Notes under the pieces: model-generated
Database searches by the model: none
Seen by the model: the letters and a program-made list of their open reading frames with translations, nothing else
Told to the model about the DNA's origin: nothing
Translations under genes and position numbers: made by a program
Shown here: positions 25,708 through 34,246 of the stretch, one piece after another
How the letters are laid out: each line of letters begins with the position of its first letter
Numbering within the stretch: position 1 is the first letter of the stretch
Source of the DNA: Candidatus Binatus sp.
Lineage (GTDB): Bacteria > Desulfobacterota > Binatia > Binatales > Binataceae
Length of the DNA: 64,000 nucleotides
Assembly (NCBI RefSeq): GCF_030646925.1
Contig: NZ_JAUSKL010000078.1
Span: forward strand, 18,978-82,977
Direction of reading: 5' to 3'

Positions 25708-26559
25708 ATGAAAAAGAACGATCGCGTCAGACACGAAGCCGTGCCCGAGTGGGGCCTTGGCAGAGTGCTTGAGGATCCGGTGGGCGGAAGAGTTCGAATT
25801 TTCTTCATCAATGTCGGGATCAAAAAGATCTCGTTGCCGACGAGTATCGTAGTTGTGACTGGCGCAGAAGCGGCAAATGCCATTCTGGACAACCTGAAAG
25901 ACATCGATCCGGATCTAGAACGTTCGTACAGGACATTGGCTGTGTTGAAGAAGCAATTTCTCGAGCAGTTTCCCGGCGGTTTTCATGGTGAGAAATATCT
26001 GATGACCGAGAGAAACTACAAGGTTGGAGCGCACGAGTTAGCGGAAAAACTACTTAGTCGCAAAACCATTGAAAAGGCTCTTGAATCGAAGGACTTTGCC
26101 GGTGTTTGCGAGAATGCGAGAAAAGTAATTCAGGCGACCAACTTGGTGTTTCCCAACGAAAAGATGAATTTTTCGGACGGAGTGAGAACTCCGGCTTTTC
26201 AGGAAAGGTTCTCCTCAACTCTTTTCGAACTGCTCTTCGGCGACGGAGCCCTTCAACGGCGCTTCACGTCCTTCTGCGGAATGCTTGATGAAATTGGAGC
26301 GGCGAAATGGACCGTTGCCACATATTTCCAGTTTATTATGTACCCAGACGAATACATGTTCATGAAGCCAGTCGTTACTTCGAAGGCCGCGGCTATTTGT
26401 GCCTTTGAATTGAACTACAAACCACAGCTGAATTGGCTGACGTACGAGAAACTCCTGGTATTTTCACGACATCTGAAGAACGAGCTCATCGATCTGAAAC
26501 CTCGCGACATGATCGATGTTCAATCGTTCATTTGGTGCACGGGCGAAGGCCAGGCGTGA
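25708..26559 (+). CDS. DUF3553-domain protein, AT-richer than neighbours
   Basis: 283 residues from ATG 25708, preceded by a strong AAGGGGGC ribosome-binding site. The N-terminal ~50 residues (MKKNDRVRHEAVPEWGLGRV ... INVGIKKISL) match the DUF3553 beta-barrel, also found at the ends of UvrD/Rep-type helicases and likely a nucleic-acid or protein contact module. The remaining ~230 residues are mostly helical and I recognise no domain; YFQFIMYPDEYMFMKPVVTSKAAA is a distinctive segment. Codon use is clearly AT-richer than the genes on both sides, suggesting recent transfer. No partner gene or mobility gene is adjacent. Confidence 0.75.
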   Translation: MKKNDRVRHEAVPEWGLGRVLEDPVGGRVRIFFINVGIKKISLPTSIVVVTGAEAANAILDNLKDIDPDLERSYRTLAVLKKQFLEQFPGGFHGEKYLMTERNYKVGAHELAEKLLSRKTIEKALESKDFAGVCENARKVIQATNLVFPNEKMNFSDGVRTPAFQERFSSTLFELLFGDGALQRRFTSFCGMLDEIGAAKWTVATYFQFIMYPDEYMFMKPVVTSKAAAICAFELNYKPQLNWLTYEKLLVFSRHLKNELIDLKPRDMIDVQSFIWCTGEGQA

Positions 26560-26678
26560 CCTATAGACGGACACCTGACGATGGGTCCAACCGCACCGGA
26601 ATTGCTGAGTCGATTGGTTGGACGATTTAGGGCGGCAGGATAGACTCGGCGGACTGAGGGCATTGGCGTATCGCGATC

Positions 26679-29117
26679 ATGGAAGAACGTTACGATCCAG
26701 AGAAAATCGAAGCCGAATGGCAGGCCGAATGGGAGCGCACCGATCTGTATCGCGCCGGTGCCGATCCGGCGCGGCCCAAGTACTACATCCTCGAGATGTT
26801 TCCGTATCCGTCGGGCGCGGGACTCAGCGTCGGTCATCTGCACAACTACGTTCCGTGCGACGTGATCGGCCGCTACAAGCGGATGAAGGGTTTCAACGTG
26901 CTGCATCCGATGGGATGGGACGCGTTCGGCTTGCCGGCCGAGAACGAAGCGATTCTCAAGGGATCGCATCCGACGGAAACGGTGCCGCGCTACGCCGCGA
27001 ACTTCAAGCGGCAACTTACGATCTCGGGATGCGCGTACGATTGGTCGCGCGAAATCAATTCGTCGGCGCCGGAGTATTACAAGTGGACGCAGTGGTTCTT
27101 TCTGCTGCTGTACAAGCGTGGACTCGCGTATCGCGCGACGGGTGCGCAGTGGTGGTGCGATAAGTGCCGCACGATTCTCGCCAACGAGCAGGTAGTCAAC
27201 GGCTGCTGCTGGCGGCATCCGGACAACCCGGTCAGCAAGAAAGATCTCGAGCAGTGGTACATCAAGATTACGGACTACGCGGATCGATTGCTGGCCGACC
27301 TCGACAAGATCGACTGGCCGGAACCGATCAAGCTGATGCAGCGCAACTGGATCGGGCGGAGCGAAGGCGCCGAGCTGGGCTTTCCGATCACAGGCAATCC
27401 CGGCAAGGAAGTTCGCTTCTTCACGACGCGGCCCGACACGGTGTTCGGCGTGTCGTTGATGGTGCTCGCGCCGGAGCATCCGCTGGTCGCGGAGATCACG
27501 ACGCCCGCTCAGCGCGCGGCGGTCGAAGCGTATGCGTCGGACGCGCGGCGGCAGAGCGAAATCGAGCGGATGTCCACCGCGAAGGAAAAGACCGGCGTGT
27601 TCACCGGCGCATACGCGCACAACGTGTTTACCGATAAAGACATCCCGATCTGGATCGCGGATTACGTGCTGATGGGATACGGGACCGGCGCGATCATGGG
27701 CGCGCCCGGAGAGGACCAGCGCGACTTTGAGTTCGCGACGAAGTACGGAATCGAGATTCCGCGCGTGACCGCGCCCGTGGACGGCAGCGAGGCGCCCGGC
27801 GATCGAGCGTTCATCGAGCAGGGAGTCGCGATCAACTCCGGATTTCTCGACGGGATGCCGACGGCCGACGCGATCAAGACGGTCGCGCGGTATGCCGAGG
27901 ATCACGAGATCGGGCGCGCGACGGTCACCTACCGGATGCGCGATTGGCTGATCTCGCGGCAGCGCTATTGGGGATGTCCGATCCCGATGATGTACTGCAA
28001 AAACGATTGCGGCGTCGTGCCTGTGCCGGAGGATCAATTGCCCGTGATGCTGCCGGCGATGACCGATTATCTGCCGTCGGGCACCGCGCGCTCGCCGCTC
28101 GCCAACGTCGCCGAGTTCGTCCACACCACGTGCCCCAGGTGCGGCGGTCCCGCCGAGCGCGAGACCGACACGCTGGACGGCTTCGCATGTTCCTCGTGGT
28201 ACTTCATGCGGTTTGCCGATCCGCACGACGATCGCGAGCCGTTTGCGCGCGCGGCCGTCGATTACTGGCTGCCGGTCGATTTGTATGTCGGCGGCGCGGA
28301 GCACGCCGTGATGCATCTGCTGTATGCGCGGATGTGGACCAAGGTGATGTTCGACGCGGGGATGATCAATTTCGACGAACCGTTCCCGATGCTGCGCAAC
28401 CAGGGGATGGTGTGGGCGACCGACGGCTCGAAGATGTCGAAGAGCAAGGGCAACGTCGTCACGCCTGATTCGATGATCGAAAAGTATGGCGCCGACGCGC
28501 TCCGGCTGTGGGAACTTTTCATGAGCCCGTACGACGAGGCGACCAACTGGAACGAGAGCGGAGTGTCGGGCACGCTCAGGTTTATCACGCGGGTGTGGTC
28601 GATGATGCGGCGCTACGTCGAAGCGGGGTGCCCGGACGGGCGGCCGAGCGAGGGGACGCTGAAGCAGACGCATAAGGCGATCGAGAAAGTCACCGATCAT
28701 ATCGAGCGATTGCGCTTCAACACGGCGCTCGCGACGTTGATGGATCATCTGAATTACGTCGCGAAGCTGACGCCCGAGGAGATGGGCCGCTTCGTCGCGG
28801 AGTCGTTCGTGGTGATGCTCGCGCCAATGGCGCCGCACGTCAGCGAGGAATTGTGGCGCGAGTTGGGGCATCGTACGTCGGTGCATCTGGAGCGCTGGCC
28901 GGAGTTCGACGCGAATCTTGTGCGCGATGAGATGGCGACGGTGGTCGTGCAAATCAACGGCAAGGTGCGCGATCGATTGCAGGTGGCGGTCGGCGCGGAG
29001 GAATCGCAGGTGCGCGATCTGGCGCTCCGAAGCGAGGCGGTGATTCGCAACCTCGCGGGCAAGACGCCGCGGAAGTTCATTTTCGTCAAAGACAAGATGC
29101 TCAGCATCGTCGCGTAG
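26679..29117 (+). CDS. leuS: Leucyl-tRNA synthetase
   Basis: Class Ia aminoacyl-tRNA synthetase charging tRNA-Leu, 812 residues, cytosolic. HIGH-type motif GHLHN at residues 52-56 within PYPSGAGLSVGHLHNYVPCD; KMSKS at about 585-589 (DGSKMSKSKGNVV). The CP1 editing domain sits between, with FFTTRPDTVFGVSLMVLAPEHPL and GTGAIMGAPGEDQRDFEF. A zinc-ribbon-like CPRCGG precedes SCSSWYFMRF-like FACSSWYFMRFADP, and the C-terminal anticodon-binding helices and MATVVVQINGKVRDRL close the chain. Complete, with normal bacterial length. A truncated repeat with a perfect hairpin follows 17 bp after the stop. Confidence 0.98.
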   Translation: MEERYDPEKIEAEWQAEWERTDLYRAGADPARPKYYILEMFPYPSGAGLSVGHLHNYVPCDVIGRYKRMKGFNVLHPMGWDAFGLPAENEAILKGSHPTETVPRYAANFKRQLTISGCAYDWSREINSSAPEYYKWTQWFFLLLYKRGLAYRATGAQWWCDKCRTILANEQVVNGCCWRHPDNPVSKKDLEQWYIKITDYADRLLADLDKIDWPEPIKLMQRNWIGRSEGAELGFPITGNPGKEVRFFTTRPDTVFGVSLMVLAPEHPLVAEITTPAQRAAVEAYASDARRQSEIERMSTAKEKTGVFTGAYAHNVFTDKDIPIWIADYVLMGYGTGAIMGAPGEDQRDFEFATKYGIEIPRVTAPVDGSEAPGDRAFIEQGVAINSGFLDGMPTADAIKTVARYAEDHEIGRATVTYRMRDWLISRQRYWGCPIPMMYCKNDCGVVPVPEDQLPVMLPAMTDYLPSGTARSPLANVAEFVHTTCPRCGGPAERETDTLDGFACSSWYFMRFADPHDDREPFARAAVDYWLPVDLYVGGAEHAVMHLLYARMWTKVMFDAGMINFDEPFPMLRNQGMVWATDGSKMSKSKGNVVTPDSMIEKYGADALRLWELFMSPYDEATNWNESGVSGTLRFITRVWSMMRRYVEAGCPDGRPSEGTLKQTHKAIEKVTDHIERLRFNTALATLMDHLNYVAKLTPEEMGRFVAESFVVMLAPMAPHVSEELWRELGHRTSVHLERWPEFDANLVRDEMATVVVQINGKVRDRLQVAVGAEESQVRDLALRSEAVIRNLAGKTPRKFIFVKDKMLSIVA

Positions 29118-29134
29118 AGAGCGAAGAATAAGAG

Positions 29135-29202
29135 GTCGAAACCCCTTACGGGTTTCGACCTTCCCGTAGCAAGAAGATGCGCGCTACGCGCTGTTAGTAA
29201 AA
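29135..29202 (+). repeat. Three-module intergenic repeat, copy 4 (truncated)
   Basis: Only the module A hairpin remains complete (GGTCGAAACCC at 29135-29145, loop CTTAC, GGGTTTCGACC at 29151-29161: an 11-bp perfect stem), joined to the end of module B (GATGCGCGCTACGCGCTGT). Module C is missing. It follows leuS by 17 bp in the same orientation as the other copies. Confidence 0.8.
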
Positions 29203-29300
29203 ATAGGGGGGCCAAAAGCAGCGGGGACCCCAACCGGCTCCGCAGCTAACGCGCGCATGCTTGAAGGAATCCGGCGCGGCGTGCGATGCTCGCGGCGGAT

Positions 29301-29306
29301 TATAAT
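29301..29306 (+). promoter_or_regulatory. TATAAT box upstream of the crotonase gene
   Basis: A perfect TATAAT at 29301-29306 lies 43 bp before ATG 29350. No matching TTGACA is seen at standard spacing. The gene also has a Shine-Dalgarno AGGAG at 29337-29341. Confidence 0.45.
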
Positions 29307-29349
29307 CGAAGTAAGCGACATCTCTTACCATCCATTAGGAGCGACTCAC

Positions 29350-30120
29350 ATGGCCGACGAAGTGCTTAAAATCGCGCGTCATCAGAACTACGCGACGCTG
29401 ACGCTGAACCGACCCGAGAAACGCAACGCGCTCAACCAACCGTTGATCGACGCGCTCAACAGCGCGCTTGCGCAATTCGAGAACGACAAAACGATCCGAG
29501 CGCTGCTGCTGCGCGGCGAGGGCGGCAGTTTCTGCGCGGGAATCGATCTCAAGGAAGTGGACGAAGCGGCCTCGGGGCACAATCCCAATTCGCTCGAATA
29601 TGTGTTCGGGCGCCTCGAGCGCTTTCCGGTGCCGACGATCGCGGCGATACAAGGCGCGGCGCTGGCGGGCGGACTAGAACTGGCGTTGCATTGCGATCTT
29701 CGAATCGCGGCCGACAACGCACGACTGGGCATGACGCTCGGCAAGGTCGGCCTGATGGTGCCGTACGATTTCACGCGCAAGCTGATCGAGGTTTGCGGCT
29801 CGGCCAACACCGCATGGATTCTTTACACCGCCGATTTGATCGACGCGGAGCGTAGCCGCCACATGAACATGGTTCACGACGTGGTGCCGGCTGCGAAGCT
29901 CGACGAAGTCGCGAGCGCGCTAGCCGAGAAAGTCGCGGGCAACGCGCCGCTCTCGCTCCGCGCGATGAAGGCGACGGTGCGGCGGTGCATGAGTGAATCG
30001 TTCAACGCGTGGCACGACGACATGCTGAAGATGGCGACGTCGGTGCGTCAGAGCATAGACGCGAAAGAAGGCGTGCGCGCGTTTCTCGAGAAGCGCAAGC
30101 CGGCCTGGAAGGCCGAGTAG
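29350..30120 (+). CDS. Enoyl-CoA hydratase/isomerase (crotonase) family protein
   Basis: Crotonase-fold acyl-CoA enzyme of 256 residues. ATG 29350 is preceded by AGGAG 8 bp upstream. The N-terminal YATLTLNRPEKRNALNQ, the oxyanion-hole segment RGEGGSFCAGIDLKEVD and the central IQGAALAGGLELALHCDLRIAAD are intact, including the first catalytic Glu (GGLEL). The second catalytic Glu of hydratases, normally in a PE-x-x-LG motif, is replaced: the segment reads RLGMTLGKVGLMVPYDFT. That loss argues against a simple hydratase and for an isomerase or another crotonase activity. It follows leuS after a terminator-like repeat and is probably transcribed alone. Confidence 0.85.
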   Translation: MADEVLKIARHQNYATLTLNRPEKRNALNQPLIDALNSALAQFENDKTIRALLLRGEGGSFCAGIDLKEVDEAASGHNPNSLEYVFGRLERFPVPTIAAIQGAALAGGLELALHCDLRIAADNARLGMTLGKVGLMVPYDFTRKLIEVCGSANTAWILYTADLIDAERSRHMNMVHDVVPAAKLDEVASALAEKVAGNAPLSLRAMKATVRRCMSESFNAWHDDMLKMATSVRQSIDAKEGVRAFLEKRKPAWKAE

Positions 30121-30128
30121 AGGACTCG

Positions 30129-31166
30129 CTATTCGCGGTGGCGCGCGAGCGCGCTCCGAATCGCGGCGGCGCTTTGCAGCAGCGTACTCGGCAGATTCAG
30201 CGTTCCGGCGACATTTGAATAGGGATAAAGGCGGGCGTTCAGATGCGCATGCAGCGGCAAGCCTTCGCCCTGATGGATTTCGTAGTCGAGCGGCAACGGC
30301 CCGAGCGTCGAGAGCACGCGATAGATCGCGTTGCCGAATTCGACCATCTGGTCCTTCGAGAGCTCGCACAGAAGCCCGCGAAAATTCGGCATCAGGACGT
30401 CGTAGCTGCGCGGGAACGCGCCGATCGGACTCGCGTAGCTGACGATATTGCTGGTGCGATCGATGACGAGGCCGAGGCGATCCATCAGCGCGATGATCTC
30501 CTGCCATAGATGCGGATGATCGCGTTCGGCGCGCGCTTCCGCGACCACGGCCGGGAAGGGCTCGGGCGAGCCCAAGATCTGCTGATGAAGATGGGGCTGC
30601 GAGGCGCCGGATTCGCGGCCCTGGTTTTTCCTTATCACGACGGAGCAGATGTTGGGATTTTCGAGCGCACGGCGCATCACGAATGCGTCGGTCTGCAACA
30701 GGTGAATGAAATGGCGGCTGCCGAGCGTGCCGGTGAACATCAAATCGGCGGCGGTGCGCGGCGAATCGATAAAATGGCGCGGGTCCTCGACCACGATATA
30801 CGACTCGTTGCGATCGCCGGTGAGTTCGGACGGGATGCGCGGAAATAGATTGTTGAACACGCGCATCACCCATCGCGAATGCGGCGCGGCCTTCAAGCCG
30901 GACCATTCGGGCACGTCCTCGAGCGAGAGGCGGAAGAGTTCGGGCGGTGCGGAATCCTCATTGCCGGGACAGAATGGGCAAGCCTCGGTCGCGTGGCGAA
31001 TCGCTTCGGGGCTCAAGTGCTGCGACGCGTCAACGTTGGGATCGCGGCCGCCGAGGGTGAAGGCGAAGCTTTTGCCGCTGACGTCAACGACGTATGAAAT
31101 GACGCCGCTGACCGGATTTTTGATCCAGACCAGCGCGCCGTCACGGATTTCGCATTCAATCGGCAT
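30129..31166 (-). CDS. Galactose-1-phosphate uridylyltransferase-like (GalT/HIT) protein
   Basis: Nucleotidylyl/phosphotransferase of the GalT branch of the HIT superfamily, 345 residues from ATG 31166 (MPIECEIRDGAL); GTG 31184 is an alternative. The zinc cysteines CPFCPGNE lie at about residue 60. The active-site histidine triad SQPHLHQQILGSP is in the middle, and the second-domain metal segment LPLHAHLNARLYPYS is near the C-terminus. These features fit GalT or ADP-glucose phosphorylase relatives that transfer NMP to a sugar phosphate via a covalent His intermediate. No galactose genes lie nearby, so true GalT activity is uncertain. It converges with the crotonase gene 8 bp away. Confidence 0.82.
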   Translation of the reverse strand: MPIECEIRDGALVWIKNPVSGVISYVVDVSGKSFAFTLGGRDPNVDASQHLSPEAIRHATEACPFCPGNEDSAPPELFRLSLEDVPEWSGLKAAPHSRWVMRVFNNLFPRIPSELTGDRNESYIVVEDPRHFIDSPRTAADLMFTGTLGSRHFIHLLQTDAFVMRRALENPNICSVVIRKNQGRESGASQPHLHQQILGSPEPFPAVVAEARAERDHPHLWQEIIALMDRLGLVIDRTSNIVSYASPIGAFPRSYDVLMPNFRGLLCELSKDQMVEFGNAIYRVLSTLGPLPLDYEIHQGEGLPLHAHLNARLYPYSNVAGTLNLPSTLLQSAAAIRSALARHRE

Positions 31167-31190
31167 CGAGCAACTCGCAAACACTTAACA

Positions 31191-31353
31191 AGTGCCCCCG
31201 CATCATTACAATGCGAACTGTGGCCGCGTCGTCGCGGATCACCTTGACTCTCCCTGACCGCTCCGTTATCCCAAAGGTGGGGACGGGGACCCGGTGCAGC
31301 CGGGACGAATCGGGGTCTGGCGACCTGCATGCGCGGGCACCAGGCTTTTTTTT
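31191..31353 (+). ncRNA. Structured leader RNA with intrinsic terminator before the aminotransferase-serA genes
   Basis: A 160-nt GC-rich leader. It contains TGCCCCCGC followed after a small hairpin by GAACTGTGG (31192-31222), a CACCTT/AAGGTG stem (31240-31279), and GACGAATCGGGGTCTGGCGACCTGC (from 31305), in which the last part resembles the cobalamin B12 box at 12 of 16 positions. The 5' core of a cobalamin riboswitch (GGGAA...GGTG) was not found, so I do not call it one; a divergent riboswitch, another attenuator or an unrelated small RNA are all possible. It ends in the terminator at 31315-31353. Confidence 0.3.
31315..31353 (+). terminator. Intrinsic terminator in the leader of the aminotransferase gene
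   Basis: GTCTGG (31315-31320) pairs with CCAGGC (31340-31345), with an inner CCTG/CGGG helix, and is followed directly by eight T residues (31346-31353). It lies 67 bp before the start codon of the next gene, so it can only end a leader or small RNA. Confidence 0.7.
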
Positions 31354-31419
31354 GGCTGCGCGCGAAGGTCGCCGGCCTCCTCATTGATCTAACTTGCAAT
31401 TGGTTCAAACACGCCACCC

Positions 31420-32562
31420 ATGAAGAAATATTTGTTCACGCCGGGGCCTGCGCCAGTGCCGCCGGAAGTTTTGCTCGAGATGTCGCGGCCGATCATTCAT
31501 CATCGGACGCCGGAATTCAGCGCGGTGCTCGACCAGGCTCGCGCGCGGATGCGTCCGCTGTACGGCACCAAATCGGAAGTGATCCTGCTCTCCTCGACCG
31601 GCACTGGCGCGATGGAAGCGGCGGTGATCAATCTGTTGCGGCCGGGCGAGCACGCGATTTTCGTCAATGGCGGAAAATTCGGCGAGCGATGGGGCAAACT
31701 GCTCGCGGCATTCGGCATGATCGGGCATGAGGTGCGCGTCGAGTGGGGCCGCGCGGCGCATCCGGAGCAAATCGAGGAAGCATTCAAGGCGTATCCCGAA
31801 TCGCGCGCGGTGCTGGTGCAAGCGAGCGAGACCTCGACCTGCGCGGTTCATCCGATAGCGCCGATCGGCGAAGTCACGCGCAGGCACGATCGGATGCTGA
31901 TCGTCGATGGGATCACGTCGGTCGGAGTGTTCGAGCAGAAGATGGATGAATGGGGCGTCGATGCGTTCGTCACCGGCAGCCAGAAGGCGTTGATGCTGCC
32001 GCCGGGGCTCGGCATGGTCGCACTGTCGGCGCGCGCACTCGATGTCGCGAAATCGAACAAGACGCCGCGGTTTTATTTCGATCTGCTGAAGGAACTGAAA
32101 GCGCAGCGCGACGAGCATACGACGGCGTGGACGGCGGCGGTGTCGCTGATTTTCGGGCTGCACAAATCGCTCGAGATGATCCACGACGAAGGCCTGGCGA
32201 ATGTTTACGCGCGGCACGCGTTGATGGCGGAAGCGACGCGCGACGCGGCGGCGGCGCTGGGACTCAAGCTGTTGTCGCCGGACAATCCAGCGCCGGGAGT
32301 CACTGGAATCCTGATTCCGGAAGGTCTCGACGGCGGCAAGCTGGTGAAATATCTGCGCGACAACCTCGGCGTGTCGATCCAGGGCGGGCAGGATCAGATG
32401 AAGGGCAAACTCGCGCGCATCGGGCACATGGGGCATCTCAGCCCATTCGATATGTTGATCGCGATCGCGGCGTTCGAGATGGGACTCAAGCAGATCGGCG
32501 CGAAGATCAATCTGGGCGCCGGCGTGGCCGCCGTTCAAGCACGAATCGCACGGAGCATTTAA
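31420..32562 (+). CDS. Class V aminotransferase (alanine-glyoxylate / serine-pyruvate type)
   Basis: PLP-dependent aminotransferase of 380 residues. Start MKKYLFTPGPAPVPPEVLLEM is typical of the family; IHHRTPEF, STGTGAMEAAVINLL, QASETSTCAVHPI and the PLP-lysine segment FVTGSQKALMLPPG are all present, as is the C-terminal RIGHMGHLSPFDMLIA. It lies only 6 bp upstream of serA. In several archaea and bacteria a class V transaminase of this type replaces SerC as the phosphoserine aminotransferase, and the gene pairing supports that role here. Glyoxylate or pyruvate transamination remains an alternative. Expression may depend on the attenuator-like leader upstream. Confidence 0.9.
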   Translation: MKKYLFTPGPAPVPPEVLLEMSRPIIHHRTPEFSAVLDQARARMRPLYGTKSEVILLSSTGTGAMEAAVINLLRPGEHAIFVNGGKFGERWGKLLAAFGMIGHEVRVEWGRAAHPEQIEEAFKAYPESRAVLVQASETSTCAVHPIAPIGEVTRRHDRMLIVDGITSVGVFEQKMDEWGVDAFVTGSQKALMLPPGLGMVALSARALDVAKSNKTPRFYFDLLKELKAQRDEHTTAWTAAVSLIFGLHKSLEMIHDEGLANVYARHALMAEATRDAAAALGLKLLSPDNPAPGVTGILIPEGLDGGKLVKYLRDNLGVSIQGGQDQMKGKLARIGHMGHLSPFDMLIAIAAFEMGLKQIGAKINLGAGVAAVQARIARSI

Positions 32563-32568
32563 GAATAC

Positions 32569-34164
32569 ATGGCCGAGACTTTCCGCGTACTGATGAGCGA
32601 CTCGCTCGCGCCGCAAGGAATCGAGGTTCTGAAGCGGTTTCCGCAACTGCAAATCGACATCAAGACCGGGCTCAAGCCGGCGGAGCTGGCGGCAATCATC
32701 GCGCCGTACGAAGCGCTCCTGATTCGGAGCGGCACGCGCGTCACGCGCGAAGTGATCGACGCGGCGACGTCGCTCAAGGTGATCGGGCGCGCGGGCGTCG
32801 GCGTCGATAACGTCGATCTGGAAGCGGCGACGCGGCGCGGGATCGTCGTGATGAACAGCCCGACCGGCAACAGCATCACGACCGCCGAGCATGCAATCTC
32901 GATGATGATGGCGCTCGCGCGGCATATCCCGGCGGCGAACGCGGCGTTGCGCGCGGGCAAATGGGAGCGCGGGAAATTCACCGGCGCGGAGGTTTGCAAC
33001 AAAACGCTCGGCGTGGTTGGCCTCGGCAATATCGGGCGAATCGTCGCGGATCGCGCGCTGGGGCTCAAGATGAAAGTGATCGGATACGATCCGATCCTGA
33101 CGTCAGAAGCGGCGGCGCGCGCCGGCATCGAACTGGTCTCGCTCGACGAATTGTTTCAACGCGCGGATTTCATCACGGTGCACACGCCGCTCACGCACGA
33201 TACGACCGGACTGGTCGGCGCGGCGGCGTTCGCGAAGATGAAGAAGGGCGTGCGCATCATCAATTGCGCACGCGGCGGGATCGTCGATGAGGCCGCGCTC
33301 GCAGACGCGCTCGCGTCGGGCAAGGTCGCGGGCGCCGCGCTCGACGTATTCGTCGAGGAGCCGCCGCCAGTCGATCATCCACTGCTGAAATTCGACAACG
33401 TGATCGCGACGCCGCATCTCGGCGCTGCCACCGACGAAGCGCAGGTGCAGGTGTCGGTGGATATCGCGCAGCAAGTGGCGGAGTTCCTGATCGATGGAAC
33501 GATCCGCAGCGCGGTAAATATTCCGGCGCTCTCGCCGAAGGAACTCGAGGTGCTGGGCCCTCATCTCAGGCTCGGCGAAAAGCTCGGCCGGCTCGCCGCG
33601 CAATTGATCACGGATTCGCCGACGGAACTGACGCTCGCGTTCGGCGGCGAAGCGGCGAATCTCAAGCCCGACGCGATCACGGCCGCGGTGCTCAAAGGCC
33701 TGATGAGTGGATTTCTCGACGAAGATCTGAACTACGTCAACGCGCCGTTTATTGCGCGTGAACGCGGAATCAACGTGACGGAAACGCGCTCGCGCGAAAT
33801 CACCGACTATTTGAACACGCTGACGCTGACGGTGCGCACGCGCGCGGGCGATCATGAAGTTGCGGGCGCAGTGCTCGGCAATCGCGCGCTCAGGCTCACG
33901 CGAATCGACGGCTATCACGTTGAGGCGGTGCCGGAAGGCTATTTCCTGATGCTGCACAATCGCGACGTGCCAGGTGTGGTGGGCGCCGTCGGCACGATGC
34001 TCGGGCAGGCGGGAATCAACATCGGCGGGCTCGAGCTGGGGCGCGATCGCGTCGGCGGCACCGCGCTCAGCATCTTCGAAGTGGACGAGCCGGTGCCGCA
34101 GACGGTCCTCGACAAGCTGAAAACCCTGCCTGCGATAACGGCGGCGACGCTGCTGAAGCTCTGA
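32569..34164 (+). CDS. serA: D-3-phosphoglycerate dehydrogenase
   Basis: First enzyme of serine biosynthesis, oxidising 3-phosphoglycerate with NAD+, 531 residues. This is the long form: a substrate/NAD core (1-315) with VGLGNIGRIVADRALGLKMKVIGYDP, the catalytic Arg in INCARGGIVDEAAL and the His in ATPHLGAATDEAQ, followed by an allosteric-substrate-binding domain (~320-450) and a C-terminal ACT domain beginning MLHNRDVPGVVGAVGTMLGQAGINIGG. The ACT domain suggests serine feedback inhibition. ATG 32569 follows the aminotransferase stop by 6 bp, so the two genes are almost certainly co-transcribed and probably co-function in serine synthesis. Confidence 0.96.
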   Translation: MAETFRVLMSDSLAPQGIEVLKRFPQLQIDIKTGLKPAELAAIIAPYEALLIRSGTRVTREVIDAATSLKVIGRAGVGVDNVDLEAATRRGIVVMNSPTGNSITTAEHAISMMMALARHIPAANAALRAGKWERGKFTGAEVCNKTLGVVGLGNIGRIVADRALGLKMKVIGYDPILTSEAAARAGIELVSLDELFQRADFITVHTPLTHDTTGLVGAAAFAKMKKGVRIINCARGGIVDEAALADALASGKVAGAALDVFVEEPPPVDHPLLKFDNVIATPHLGAATDEAQVQVSVDIAQQVAEFLIDGTIRSAVNIPALSPKELEVLGPHLRLGEKLGRLAAQLITDSPTELTLAFGGEAANLKPDAITAAVLKGLMSGFLDEDLNYVNAPFIARERGINVTETRSREITDYLNTLTLTVRTRAGDHEVAGAVLGNRALRLTRIDGYHVEAVPEGYFLMLHNRDVPGVVGAVGTMLGQAGINIGGLELGRDRVGGTALSIFEVDEPVPQTVLDKLKTLPAITAATLLKL

Positions 34165-34246
34165 ACATTTTTTGCGCGCGCTGATCGTCGATTCGGTCAG
34201 GTGCGCGCGCGGGGTGGCGCCACGGGCGCCAGCCGGGGGGAACGAG

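Noticed and set aside
26520..28952. 810-codon open frame antisense to leuS
   Set aside because: It is the reverse shadow of leuS in high-GC DNA. The translation is Arg/His-rich without any domain, while the plus strand has full synthetase motifs.
31191..31353. Definite cobalamin riboswitch
   Set aside because: Only partial resemblance (CCCCCGC with AACTGT, and a 12/16 B12-box match); the conserved 5' core GGGAA...GGTG is absent, so it is kept as an unclassified leader.
31405..32925. 506-codon minus-strand open frame opposite the aminotransferase and serA
   Set aside because: No family features; both plus-strand genes are complete and well motivated.
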